Source of the DNA: a virus
DNA length: 25,254 nt
Strand: one strand, 5' to 3'
IMG/VR virus record: IMGVR_UViG_3300028844_004412
Span: 1 to 25,254 of that record
Shown: positions 7,901 through 16,705 of the stretch, piece by piece
Position numbering within the stretch: position 1 is the first letter of the stretch
Layout: the number at the start of each line of letters is the position of its first letter
Notes under the pieces: generated by a model
Databases searched by the model: none
The model's input: only the letters and a program-made list of their open reading frames with translations
What the model was told of the DNA's origin: nothing
Position numbers and translations under genes: made by a program

Positions 7901-10900
7901 GATGATAATAAAGTTTCTTCTGTGTGCATCGAAGTAGGTCTCGCTCTTAATGGACTTTCTGAATCTTCAAGCTTCGGACTTAATAAAACGGTACCTTTTA
8001 TATCTTGAGGAACATAATCAATAATATCTATAGAATCTTCATATGGTAACGCCATTTCTTTCACAATACTTACTGAATCAAATTTAGAAACTACATTTCC
8101 TAATGGAGTATACAATTTATAATCTACAGCGTGTGGATAATCAGGTGTAGATTTTTTATCAATTCTAAAATTAGTAGTTAGATATTTTTCTCCACGAACT
8201 TCAATGTAAGTTCTAAGTTCTTCATTATCATTTACACGATAACGTATTTCAAAATTTTTAAACGGTTTAGTTACATCTGCAGGTTGTCCACCTCGTGTTC
8301 TATTTTCTCTTCCTGTATTTGAAGGTACTTGTAACGCACCCAACTCTTCACCTACTTCATCAAAACTCCTATCAAGTTTAATTAAGTCATTACCTTCGAT
8401 TTTCTTTATCGAACCTATGTAGTCTGCATAAATATTTTGATTTGTAGTCTCTCCGGGTTTTTGAAATCTTAAATCAAAATCATCTACCCAAACAATTCCT
8501 TGTGTCGAATTACCATCAGCACCACCAATTCTATGACCTTCTACTATTAATTGCATAGGTTCGTTTGTTAACATATCTTCAGGTATCGGAGCGGTTCCTT
8601 CCATCATCTCCCAATCATTTACTATAGAATTTGCTTGACCATTTAATTCTATAGTCTTATATTCTATAGCGGCGGGTGTATCACCTTGATATTCCCAAAC
8701 TGCATCAGGACCATTCCATTTCCAAAAACCACTTGGAGACATAGTACCATTTTTTAACGGGTCATTACTAACTGAGAAATCACAATTACCACCATTGATA
8801 TTTGGTATGTTTAAACTTTTTCTTAAAGAATAACTTGGTGCATTTAATTTACTTATTAATGTAGATTTTCTTTGTTCTAAGAAAGTTCTACCTTGTAAAA
8901 TATTTGGTTGTCTTTCTTGAGCATTTTCTGCTACTACTTTGACAATTCCACCAAATGGTATGATACCACCTACTTCAGCAGTTTCTATTAAATTTTTCAA
9001 GTTAGTAACAGGATTGTTACCAGCTTCTTCACCTTCAGATATTTCACCATAATTGTTTGCAAAAGGATTAGCACATCCTCTATTTACATATAAATCTTTT
9101 TCACCAACACCCGCATAAACATCTGATATAGGTCTCGGATAACCTGGTAGATATTGTGCTGTAGCACTTAACTCTGTAGCATACACTTGGTCGCCTGATA
9201 TACCAACATATTTTTCACTTGAATCATCACCAAATATAGCTTGAAAAGAACCAAGACCTGTACCAATCCAACTTTCAAAATAATCATCGTTTTTATAAGG
9301 GTCTATAATACGAGCACCACTCGCAGTTCTTGCTCTCGCTGGTTGGCCCGTATCACCTAAGAACCAAAATCTCGGGTCATTTTTATTATCAACATCTTCA
9401 AATACTGCAAATCTTAATTCGTCTAAAGTGCCTAAATCATTTTCACCAGGCTCGACTTCGTTAGAACCAGGACCTTTGCTATAAAATTGACATCCTACTA
9501 TTTTTCCTGGGTTCGCATCACCATCTACACTATATTCTATAATTATACCTTGTGCTTGGTCTTCAGTAGCATTTGCTTCGTTTTCTACAAAATCTCTGTA
9601 ATCTGTAGAAAACTCAACTAACATTATCAAACCTTTTCTTTTATTTGAGTGACCACTTTTGTATCTATGGTATTCTGATATATCTTTAATTCTTCCAAAC
9701 TTTGTCATCAATGTTAATAAGCCAGGACCATTTTCTGCTACAGCCTCACCAATAAAACCATTTGATGTTTTCTTTACTGAAACAGCACTTTCTCCTAATG
9801 TAAAATCATTACTCTGTTTTGTTTTACCAAATAGTGTTGATAATCCAAATCTGTAATTTACAGCATTTTCAGCACCACCAAAACGTGATTGCCAAATATG
9901 ATAATCACCTAAAGTGTCATCATACTTTAGAAAGAAAGTAGCGTGGTCTCCTGAAAACGAATTCCAAGGTGCAACGTGACCAAAATATTCTTTGTGTCTA
10001 CATTTAAATACTACATCAAAATCTCGTGTTGATGGTAAAATAGATTGTTCAAATACACAACTACCATCATCTTCTTGTGCATAACTTTGATAATTTAAAG
10101 CAGAAGCGTCTGTACAACCAGGTATTACAGCAGGTATCTCAGGTAACCAAGTAGTTCCTTTCCATATCCAAGTACGATTTGTACCATCAGTTCCTTCTGT
10201 TTGAATCTGAGCACCTACTTTTCTTATACCAAGAACTCCTTGAGACGCACCATCAGCAGTATTATAATTAGAATAGTTTGGTTCCCATACATACAATCCA
10301 TTTTGTATAGAAGAAACAAACCATTGTTTTCCGGATGATAATAAACCTTCCCCTTGATTGCCTTGTAATTCATCTGAAGGTCTCTGTTCAGTTGGTTCCG
10401 CTAAATATCCTGCAGGTAGTGTGTCAGGAGTTTCTCCTATGTCTTGACCAGGTATATGAAATCCTGCGGGTGGTTCTGTTGGTCTTGGTTCACCAACACC
10501 GAATCCCGCACCATACTTAATACTAATATTAGCACCTTTATTTGTGTCTGATGCTTTTTGAAAATAAGTTATATAAAATAAATCAGCACCTGGTGTTACT
10601 CCATAATTTGAAATAGCAGGAAGACCTGATGAAATTACTAATGGTCTATGTACACCTTGTTCACCGGGCCATTGTGTATCATTTCTGTAAATAGCATTTC
10701 TATCAAGAAACTTTATACATTGACCTCCATTACGACCTTCACCCTTTACCCACTTTGCGTGATATCCTATAGGACCTGTTCCGTAAAATCCTTGTTGAGG
10801 ATTGTTATAAGCTAATATACCATCAGACCATGCTTCTACTTTTATTGCATCAGTATGTAATTCTATGTCTTGTACGCCTATAGGTTTTTGTGGATTTAAA

Positions 10901-11790
10901 TTCTCATCAAACAATATCGTATCACCACTTGGATTACTTAAAATATTATTTTCAGTAATTACAATTTCTTCACGTTCACCTATAATATAAGCATCTTTTA
11001 TTCTAATAGATGCATCTTGCATTATTGGTTTAAAACTAAATCCTGCGGCGTCTTCTAATAATAAATGTGTAGAACTCGTGTCATCATCAACAGGTGGCCC
11101 GCCTGAATGTGCACCAAATCCAAAGTTAGATGGTGAACTCATATTAGGATTAAATGGATTAAAAAATCTTACTACAGGATGTGTACCTGTTCTTTGTCTG
11201 TAGCTTGCATCAGAGATAAAAGTTTTAAAAGCAAATCCTCTATCATATAAATCTTCTTTATAAACATCATCATTTATTTTTTTAGCACGTATTCTTATTT
11301 CTTTTCTTGATGGTGAAATTTCTGCAACTTCATAATTCATTTTTTGTGGTAATAACTGAAATGCGGCTTCTTCTCCCTGTTCTCTTAACTGCTCAGGAGT
11401 ACCCGCGTGATAATCACCATTAGGTTTTAGAAAATATTGACCGTTATATATGTCACCGTAATTACCGTCTTTAGTATTAATTAAAACTACATCTTCACTA
11501 CCTGCTAATCTTCTATAAAACTCATACCTAAAAGAAAATCTACCTGAAGCAAAACCCATCTCTCTTATATCTACACCAGGCTTTACAACAATTTGACTAT
11601 CTATTATATTAGGTTCTACTTCTTTAGAAGTTATGATACGATTAGTAGTAGGTTCTATTATAGATAATTTAATAAAATCATTTTCTTCACCGTTACCAAA
11701 AGGCCCGCCTTCGAATCTACGAGTACCCGGAACAAATGTTCCTCCTACTTTTAATAATTGTTTATCTCTATTTGATAGTTTACTTGCCAT
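4945..11790 (-). CDS. Giant multidomain baseplate/tail structural protein
   Basis: A 2281-aa protein, the largest in the window, placed where T4 has gp7 and other wedge components. Residues about 555-580 hold a cysteine motif (GCTDASALNY, then DDGSC) of a type common in secreted marine bacterial and phage proteins. A second, interrupted version lies at about 903-1002 (GCANPFANNY, later GGNCDFS). Around 1465-1620 is a helical region (YLDFIKMMGQMFDKIWLYIK, later FLKNKGTVRALKGLINCYGI) conserved in marine T4-like structural proteins. This is followed by a LamG/concanavalin-like beta region with VEWRFKAP near 1650-1660 and SGSLMEVRVW near 1812-1822. The start overlaps the upstream stop as TAATG. 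It may act as the wedge backbone or as an adhesin carrier; the first is inferred from gene order. Confidence 0.65.
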   Translation of the reverse strand: MASKLSNRDKQLLKVGGTFVPGTRRFEGGPFGNGEENDFIKLSIIEPTTNRIITSKEVEPNIIDSQIVVKPGVDIREMGFASGRFSFRYEFYRRLAGSEDVVLINTKDGNYGDIYNGQYFLKPNGDYHAGTPEQLREQGEEAAFQLLPQKMNYEVAEISPSRKEIRIRAKKINDDVYKEDLYDRGFAFKTFISDASYRQRTGTHPVVRFFNPFNPNMSSPSNFGFGAHSGGPPVDDDTSSTHLLLEDAAGFSFKPIMQDASIRIKDAYIIGEREEIVITENNILSNPSGDTILFDENLNPQKPIGVQDIELHTDAIKVEAWSDGILAYNNPQQGFYGTGPIGYHAKWVKGEGRNGGQCIKFLDRNAIYRNDTQWPGEQGVHRPLVISSGLPAISNYGVTPGADLFYITYFQKASDTNKGANISIKYGAGFGVGEPRPTEPPAGFHIPGQDIGETPDTLPAGYLAEPTEQRPSDELQGNQGEGLLSSGKQWFVSSIQNGLYVWEPNYSNYNTADGASQGVLGIRKVGAQIQTEGTDGTNRTWIWKGTTWLPEIPAVIPGCTDASALNYQSYAQEDDGSCVFEQSILPSTRDFDVVFKCRHKEYFGHVAPWNSFSGDHATFFLKYDDTLGDYHIWQSRFGGAENAVNYRFGLSTLFGKTKQSNDFTLGESAVSVKKTSNGFIGEAVAENGPGLLTLMTKFGRIKDISEYHRYKSGHSNKRKGLIMLVEFSTDYRDFVENEANATEDQAQGIIIEYSVDGDANPGKIVGCQFYSKGPGSNEVEPGENDLGTLDELRFAVFEDVDNKNDPRFWFLGDTGQPARARTASGARIIDPYKNDDYFESWIGTGLGSFQAIFGDDSSEKYVGISGDQVYATELSATAQYLPGYPRPISDVYAGVGEKDLYVNRGCANPFANNYGEISEGEEAGNNPVTNLKNLIETAEVGGIIPFGGIVKVVAENAQERQPNILQGRTFLEQRKSTLISKLNAPSYSLRKSLNIPNINGGNCDFSVSNDPLKNGTMSPSGFWKWNGPDAVWEYQGDTPAAIEYKTIELNGQANSIVNDWEMMEGTAPIPEDMLTNEPMQLIVEGHRIGGADGNSTQGIVWVDDFDLRFQKPGETTNQNIYADYIGSIKKIEGNDLIKLDRSFDEVGEELGALQVPSNTGRENRTRGGQPADVTKPFKNFEIRYRVNDNEELRTYIEVRGEKYLTTNFRIDKKSTPDYPHAVDYKLYTPLGNVVSKFDSVSIVKEMALPYEDSIDIIDYVPQDIKGTVLLSPKLEDSESPLRARPTSMHTEETLLSSNVDIKEKLQNIILSGSLEETELNIPHDKGFREFTHFSSAEKRIRNFKYKLELIESYTQSSASSAGITQANYGTEKQDSDIWHQRIRNVKNGFDSFEKYMFEQSSSYYSSSMGTFHDNAWPKLSGAGTMNSPYVLAHTTSSEATSWFNLQMVSSSEYDSRNGNYLINNMPQFVNTQENQAYLDFIKMMGQMFDKIWLYIKQTGMINDRRENISEGLSKQLYYSVAKSLGWGLSDGKDLVDLPNFALGQRSSGSAGGFEEIERTEQDISREIWSRIVSNMPYFLKNKGTVRALKGLINCYGIPSSILRVKEYGGPDTPSSVNFAIDRKFTKALGFRGGQRVHFTWQEASASVAGDAAQFPDTVEWRFKAPHSQNQIIWNKVSSAKNTMGIVMKDNNNADNIGSLLFYLSGSDGWKATSSSLMPIYDDEFYSAMIRRTPQSASIQNSVDYNLVIKKYDAGIDRFQYVSSNTLTINGATAAGKTYNSSWDSFGTFNIGGASVLTGPETGSVDFNKLPIQRYSGSLMEVRVWTETLNTGSFDNHVGNPKAYDGNSVSSSYEHIVSRYSFDDDKNLQSDPVIRDVSAKTTETQNATAVGFTSNTFESVVDRTKSLVPNLGPSKPSTNKIRIEANVVRPEFQYISGSDGMYTELQSEKPIGRGRYDFAPTDGNKVGIYFSPSDAINQDIIESLANIDFGNFLGDPRDRYSETYRGLDAAQDKYWQKYNAPFSFFQYLKLLKTYDQSIFPQLKKLTPARANARFGILVEPNLLERAREVVGKQPFFENTYYETLLPISESYYAPGIAEYKVYGQPYSPSTDTSFDEINQSIQFYTNDASASAVRIQGENKLYEGVLSQSRLENFEHSILERKGQPGDIYASASVTFGDSFKDQQPLQPNVTGSRLNPLKGRIKLFYSSEYSASIESPSSFSYEPAEINVPADSSTAMRRLFYEGVKNTKFTTQDGLDAVEVTLTSPTRIVTKEPGDSKLDIE

Positions 11791-12101
11791 TATTCTAACT
11801 CACTAAAATTTCTATTTATAACTTCATCAAGTTCATCACCACGTTTGTACTTTGGTTGTTTTCTTTCTATTTTTATCCAACCTGACGGGTCATCTTGTGC
11901 TGTACCTGTTTCAGGGTCTTCATAACTCAGAATAGGCCCGCCAGGACCTTGTCTCAATAATTGATTGTTATTATCTAAAGAAGACGATGCCGCAAACTCA
12001 GCAACCATTCTTTCTTTCTCTGCTTCATAATCTTTAGAAGCTTCGAGTTTTAAGTTTTGAAAGTACTCGTTATTTTGAAGTTGTTCTTTTGTATAAGGCA
12101 T
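11790..12101 (-). CDS. Small structural-module protein
   Basis: A 103-aa charged protein with a helical N-terminal half (YFQNLKLEASKDYEAEKERM) and a C-terminal half rich in Gly, Pro and Asp (GPGGPILSYEDPETG) ending FSELE. It is sandwiched between the DNRLRE-like protein and the giant protein and overlaps both by one base (TAATG at each end), so its translation is probably coupled to theirs. No enzyme motif is visible. A linker or chaperone for the giant protein is possible but unproven. Confidence 0.5.
   Translation of the reverse strand: MPYTKEQLQNNEYFQNLKLEASKDYEAEKERMVAEFAASSSLDNNNQLLRQGPGGPILSYEDPETGTAQDDPSGWIKIERKQPKYKRGDELDEVINRNFSELE
11813..11820 (-). promoter_or_regulatory. TATAAATA match to a T4-type late promoter
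   Basis: The minus strand reads TATAAATA here, a perfect match to the T4 late promoter core recognised through gp55, and it lies 22 bases upstream of the start of the 2281-aa gene. It is inside the coding sequence of the 103-aa gene (codons for VINR). The same octamer occurs at 7401-7408 and 13624-13631 without nearby starts, and several are expected by chance in such AT-rich DNA, so this is only a candidate. Confidence 0.25.
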
Positions 12102-13216
12102 TATCTTATAAAAAATGTAAAATTGTTATCTATAACTTCAGTATCTATACCTGAACTACCATTATATGAACCACTAATAACTTTTAGTAATAGTTTATAT
12201 TCTCTTTGTTCTTGCAGTCCACTTGTGTTTAAGTCTATATAATTACCACGTGAGTCACAAGATACTAATGAACCTGTACCATATGGTACAACCACATCGT
12301 CTGTATAATTATCTATTATACTATATTGTGAGCCTGAAGGTAAATACTTTACATCAGTATACGCAGATGATGATGGAGAGTTAGTCAATACAGGAAAATT
12401 AGCTCTGCCTACAATTCTAAGTTTACCATCATAATTTATAGTATACTTTGATTTTAGATTTGGGCTATAAATTTGTAAATCTTCTACTTCTCTCGCATCA
12501 AGTTTATCCAAACTACCTGTTGACCACGAATGTGAATTCCAAACTGCTTCTAATCTTGGTGTATAAATTGTATGTGTATCACGAGAAAAGAATTTAAAAT
12601 TTCCTAACTGAGCACTTGAACCTTCATCAAGGTCTACATTATCATTACCCATAGAACCTGAACGCTTTATTATGAATCCATTGTTAGGAATAGTGCCACC
12701 TAACCACTTATTAACAATATCAGTTACATCCATCCTCATATCAAGTTCTGTATCTGTATGTGAAAAAGTTTGAGATGCTTCAAATCCTGAACCACTATAC
12801 CAAGTACCACCAATATCTTTTGTACCACCGGCCCAAAATAATTCTTCATTCTTACCACTTCTATAAGCCCAACTAACACCTTCTGTTTCTGAAGGGTCAT
12901 ATACTTTCTTTCCTCTACCCATTTGCCAAGATTGACTAACAGGATAAGCATATAAAGTTTGTGAAGTAGATAAATTATCACTACCCGCATCATATAGATT
13001 TAAATAGTATTTAGCAGAACTACCTGCTCCTGCGGCATAAATACTTTCACTCATATGAGTTAGATTAAAATTTATTAATACTCTTGATACATCTACGGTT
13101 ACACCCGCCGCATCTACATCTTTTCTTATTTCAAGAATCTCATCTAACCCAAAGTTATTTGATGATGATGCTTCGTATAAAACTGAATCTTCTGTTGCGT
13201 ATGAAAATAAGTGCAT
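12101..13216 (-). CDS. DNRLRE-like stalk/structural protein
   Basis: A 371-aa protein whose first 240 residues follow the layout of DNRLRE (CBM96-like) stalk domains: an opening stretch with N-x-G (SSSNNFGLDEILEIRK), RVLINFNLTHM, a strand with YYLNLYDAGS, YAYPVSQSWQMG, then MDVTDIVNKWLGGTIPNNGF and YTPRLEAVW. These domains form elongated beta structures. The remaining 130 residues are beta-rich, with no motif I recognise. It is preceded by AGGAGT, which overlaps the gp6 stop, and runs into the next gene as TAATG. The gene is conserved just after gp6 in marine T4-like phages as far as I recall. It is probably a baseplate appendage. Confidence 0.6.
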   Translation of the reverse strand: MHLFSYATEDSVLYEASSSNNFGLDEILEIRKDVDAAGVTVDVSRVLINFNLTHMSESIYAAGAGSSAKYYLNLYDAGSDNLSTSQTLYAYPVSQSWQMGRGKKVYDPSETEGVSWAYRSGKNEELFWAGGTKDIGGTWYSGSGFEASQTFSHTDTELDMRMDVTDIVNKWLGGTIPNNGFIIKRSGSMGNDNVDLDEGSSAQLGNFKFFSRDTHTIYTPRLEAVWNSHSWSTGSLDKLDAREVEDLQIYSPNLKSKYTINYDGKLRIVGRANFPVLTNSPSSSAYTDVKYLPSGSQYSIIDNYTDDVVVPYGTGSLVSCDSRGNYIDLNTSGLQEQREYKLLLKVISGSYNGSSGIDTEVIDNNFTFFIR

Positions 13217-13225
13217 TGTTTACTC

Positions 13226-15202
13226 CTAATATCCCGCGCCTGATGTAGAATCACCTACACAATTTGCTTCAATATCTTGAGACGGAAATTTTAACTCAAA
13301 GATACTTGGGTCAAGTGACGGATAAATAACTCCATCTTTAGTTGCAGAATCTAAATCATAAATATTTCCTGAATAACCTGAACCTTTTTCATAACGATTA
13401 AAAATAAGTAATTGACTTTTTTCAGGATTATCTTCAACAGGCGGTACAACTGATGCTACACCATCTACTAATGCTATATCTTGAATTAAGTCTTGTGTGA
13501 TAATTGGTTGATTTATTTGCCACTTATCAGGTGCGAAAAACAATTTTACAGCATCTATACATCTTAATAATACTTCTTGTTTATTATACCCGACTCTTGA
13601 TACAATACTAAATCTAATACCAATATTTATAATATAAGCATCTTTAATATTTACCGCATCTGTAACAGGTCTGTATTCACTTAGATAAGTTGCTAAATTT
13701 CTCTTTACTACATTATTTAATACATTTAATTTTCTTGTTTGAGTATATCCCAACACATATAAATTCAATGCTAAAGGATTAGCAACACGAGTATTAGCTG
13801 TTGGTAAATTCTTACCTGCTGAACCTCCTGTTTTAGGGTCTAAGTCTTTACCTGCTTGTATTTGTTCATCTTGAACAATATATACTTTTGCTACACTACC
13901 GAATCTTGATGGCATTGTCATAACTCTCATCATATAATCTTCTTTAGTTATGGTTCTACCTTGTGCTTGAAAATAAGCAAGAGCGTTATTTTTTACTTCG
14001 ATAACACTTTCTTGACCACGACCACCGGCCGCAGATAATTCATTTGAAATAGCAAAAGAACTTTGTGCATTAGAAATTAAAACTTGAGACAAACCTGAAG
14101 TTGCGGGTGGTCCAAATAAAGCATTTGTAACTCTGTTAATTGTATTTGAATTTACATTATGAGAAGTACCACCACCATATCTATATACTATAGTCAATGT
14201 AGTATTAGCAGGAGCGAGTCCATATGCTTTTGTATTTAAAAAATTACTTGGGTCAAATGTTCTGTCTATACTCGCTACACCTGAAGGTAAACTTGAACCA
14301 ACATTATCAGGATTAGGAATAATTTCTTCATCAGGATTTGAACTAACTCCCGCTCCAAATCTTAATTCAGTTAATCCTTCTGTTGTAATAAAAGTTGTAA
14401 ATCGTCTTGAAGTCTTTTTTAATTTCAATAAGTAAGGAGCTTTATCAGCAAATTGAGAATCTTGTGGACTTAAATCTGCGGTATTATTAGATTCGATGAA
14501 AACCGTATCTTGTGCTAAGAAAGGAACTTGGTGCCAATTATTACCATCACTATCTGTACAAGAAATTATTTCAGTTATTCCTGTTTGTGATAGTCTAATT
14601 TTGTCATATCTTTTCGCATTATTAAAAGAAAATTGTTCTGATTTTTGAGTACCGGACATACACGCTACAGATTTCTTTAGTAAATAAGTTACCGGAGTTC
14701 CTGCAGAACTTTCGTACACACTAATATTCATTGGTGACGCACTTGAAGTAAATTGAAAGCTAATATCTTGACTTGAATAAAATTTTACTCCTGAAGTAGA
14801 AGCAAATTCACTACCTTCTTTTAAAACTTGACCATATCTTAAATCAGCTCGATTTTCTGTGCCTGAACCTATAGCAGGTACCGTTTGAAATACATCTACT
14901 TCAGCATTTGCGGCGGATATAACTCTTGGTTTATATCCCATAGATTGTGCAATTTGATAAACACTTTTAGTTTCTTCCGCATATGCTAATAAAGATTCTT
15001 TAAATTGATTATCTACATAATAAGAAAGGACATCACCTACATAAGCGGCCATTTCTATAAACATCATACCAGGTGATGATTCGTTAAAATCATTATAAGA
15101 ATTTGGAAAGTAAGTTTTTGCGTGTTCTATTAACGCATCTTTAAACTGATTAAAATCTTTATTAAGATACTTGACTTCTTTTTGTTTAACTGCCTGAGCC
15201 AT
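13226..15202 (-). CDS. 6: Baseplate wedge protein gp6
   Basis: A 658-aa homologue of T4 gp6 (660 aa in T4), the wedge protein that forms the baseplate ring and belongs to the baseplate J-like family. The N-terminus has the expected conserved block: MMFIEMAAYVGDVLSYYVDN, then SVYQIAQSMGYKPR. The central part contains the segment starting TKEDYMMRVMTMPSRFG, and the C-terminal part contains INQPIITQDLIQDIALVDGV. The protein ends DSTSGAGY, a glycine-tyrosine tail similar to those on gp25 and the 218-aa protein. It follows gp25 with an AAGGAGA ribosome binding site. This is one of the most secure calls in the window. Confidence 0.9.
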   Translation of the reverse strand: MAQAVKQKEVKYLNKDFNQFKDALIEHAKTYFPNSYNDFNESSPGMMFIEMAAYVGDVLSYYVDNQFKESLLAYAEETKSVYQIAQSMGYKPRVISAANAEVDVFQTVPAIGSGTENRADLRYGQVLKEGSEFASTSGVKFYSSQDISFQFTSSASPMNISVYESSAGTPVTYLLKKSVACMSGTQKSEQFSFNNAKRYDKIRLSQTGITEIISCTDSDGNNWHQVPFLAQDTVFIESNNTADLSPQDSQFADKAPYLLKLKKTSRRFTTFITTEGLTELRFGAGVSSNPDEEIIPNPDNVGSSLPSGVASIDRTFDPSNFLNTKAYGLAPANTTLTIVYRYGGGTSHNVNSNTINRVTNALFGPPATSGLSQVLISNAQSSFAISNELSAAGGRGQESVIEVKNNALAYFQAQGRTITKEDYMMRVMTMPSRFGSVAKVYIVQDEQIQAGKDLDPKTGGSAGKNLPTANTRVANPLALNLYVLGYTQTRKLNVLNNVVKRNLATYLSEYRPVTDAVNIKDAYIINIGIRFSIVSRVGYNKQEVLLRCIDAVKLFFAPDKWQINQPIITQDLIQDIALVDGVASVVPPVEDNPEKSQLLIFNRYEKGSGYSGNIYDLDSATKDGVIYPSLDPSIFELKFPSQDIEANCVGDSTSGAGY

Positions 15203-15212
15203 TTAATTCTCC

Positions 15213-15680
15213 TTAATATCCACCTGCGCTACCACCGGTATCATTATTGTCTCCTTCGTCTCCACTTTCAACAAACGCATCATTAAACTCCAAAGTTTGT
15301 TCAATAACTTCATTATTAAAATCAGATTGGAATGTAGCATTTAATTGTAAAGTATTACCACGAGCTGATGCTGTTGTTCTCAATAACGTAACGTGAGGCA
15401 ACCATTGTGCTAATGCCTCTTTTATTGTTTCTGAACATTTAGTATTTAAAACTGAAGGTTCATTAGGTTCAAAGATAATTTCGTGTATACGACATCCAAA
15501 TCTAACATTACCCGGTCTTTCACCTATTTTAGTCATTATAAGATTTTTAATGTTATCTTGAATTTGATGATAATAAGTTTGGTTCTGTTTAAAGAATCCG
15601 TAACTCTCTCTATCATAGTTTAAAGGAAACCCAATACCAAATTGTTTATCAGGGTCTAAATCTATTTCTTTGATGCTCAT
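15213..15680 (-). CDS. 25: Baseplate wedge protein gp25
   Basis: A 155-aa homologue of T4 gp25 (132 aa in T4), the small wedge protein that joins the baseplate to the sheath and nucleates sheath assembly. The family signature GERPGNVRFGCRIHEIIFEP is present in the middle, preceded by IKNLIMTKI, and IGFPLNY near the N-terminus is typical. The C-terminus is longer than in T4 and ends in an acidic stretch and TGGSAGGY. The start overlaps the upstream 118-aa gene by 4 bases, and gp6 follows, as is common in T4-like genomes. Confidence 0.9.
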   Translation of the reverse strand: MSIKEIDLDPDKQFGIGFPLNYDRESYGFFKQNQTYYHQIQDNIKNLIMTKIGERPGNVRFGCRIHEIIFEPNEPSVLNTKCSETIKEALAQWLPHVTLLRTTASARGNTLQLNATFQSDFNNEVIEQTLEFNDAFVESGDEGDNNDTGGSAGGY

Positions 15681-16033
15681 CTATTATTCATTTTATTCAT
15701 AAGTTCACGATAATCTTTAGTGATAGCTTTTTGTACATCAGGGTCAACTTGGTCAGGTGAAACTCCCGCTTTCTGTGCTATCTCTGCTACACCTGCATTT
15801 GTCATACCGCCTCCGTTTGATTTCATATCACCATAGCCTAATAAGTCAGCCATATCATTTGTACCAAATGTTTTTCCACCCATTGTCGGATATTCTTCTT
15901 TTGTCTTAACAGACTCTTGAATTGGCGTAGACCTTTTAGACTTAATTTCATTAATAAATATCTCGCCGAGTTGTTTTTTGACTTCTTCACTCACTAATCT
16001 ATTGATTATTTTTTTTAACTCATTTGACTTCAT
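15677..16033 (-). CDS. Small helical protein upstream of gp25
   Basis: A 118-aa protein with a charged amphipathic helix at the N-terminus (residues 1-30, ELKKIINRLVSEEVKKQLGE), a glycine-rich middle (NGGGMTNAG) and a C-terminal helical part (VAEIAQKAGVSPDQVDPDVQ). I do not recognise a named T4 counterpart. The start has an AGGAGT ribosome binding site, and the stop overlaps the gp25 start by 4 bases, so expression is coupled to gp25. A wedge accessory or assembly factor is plausible from position alone. Confidence 0.5.
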   Translation of the reverse strand: MKSNELKKIINRLVSEEVKKQLGEIFINEIKSKRSTPIQESVKTKEEYPTMGGKTFGTNDMADLLGYGDMKSNGGGMTNAGVAEIAQKAGVSPDQVDPDVQKAITKDYRELMNKMNNR

Positions 16034-16048
16034 TTTAACTCCTGTATG

Positions 16049-16705
16049 TTAATACCCACCGCCACCGCCGGAGCCTCCTCCGGTTCCACCGGTACTTGTT
16101 GTACCTGTAGCAGTTGTTGTTTTTACAATTCTTGTGACGCCTGTTCCATCATCCTCATCAGCGCCTTCTAATATATCTTCTTGTTCTGATAACAAATCAT
16201 CTAATTCATCTTGTGCAAATTTACTACCATCATCACCTTTAGAATCTTTACCACCATTTTTTACTTTTATAGCTAACAAAGCTATTAGTACCGCTATAGC
16301 TAATCCTTTTAATTCTTTTGTTACTAAAGACACGACAGGCAATTCTGCTTTTGCTTTTGCTATTTCTTCTTTTACTTTCTCTACAATCTTTTCTTGTAAA
16401 ACACCTGCGGCCGCTACCGGAGGAACTAATGCAGAACCAATCTTACCCGCATCTTTAGCTGCTTCCGCTATTGCCTTAGCAGTTTCAATAGCAGTAATAG
16501 CATTTCGTACCGTACGAACAAGTTTTGGTATTTTATCAGCCAACTTTTTAAATTTTTTCATTCTCTCGATATCTTTATCAAGATTAGGAGGAGTTTTTCC
16601 TTCGTCAGCTTCTTTTTGCATTTTAGGTACTTCAGTATCTTTATACTTTCGTATAGAGTCAATAGGTTTCATTACCTTATCTAATATTGGTTTTGTTATT
16701 CCCAT
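16049..16705 (-). CDS. Helical protein with one hydrophobic segment and Gly-rich tail
   Basis: A 218-aa protein. Residues 1-130 are lysine- and alanine-rich helices (AITAIETAKAIAEAAKDAG). Residues about 134-148 form a hydrophobic stretch (GLAIAVLIALLAIKV) long enough to sit in a membrane or a tight helical bundle. An acidic region follows (DELDDLLSEQEDILEGADED), then a Thr/Gly-rich tail ending GGGSGGGGGY. The start overlaps the stop of the gp5-like gene (TAATG). It lies between the hub protein and gp25, so a hub, tape-measure-like or membrane-contacting role is conceivable. I do not recognise the family. Confidence 0.5.
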   Translation of the reverse strand: MGITKPILDKVMKPIDSIRKYKDTEVPKMQKEADEGKTPPNLDKDIERMKKFKKLADKIPKLVRTVRNAITAIETAKAIAEAAKDAGKIGSALVPPVAAAGVLQEKIVEKVKEEIAKAKAELPVVSLVTKELKGLAIAVLIALLAIKVKNGGKDSKGDDGSKFAQDELDDLLSEQEDILEGADEDDGTGVTRIVKTTTATGTTSTGGTGGGSGGGGGY

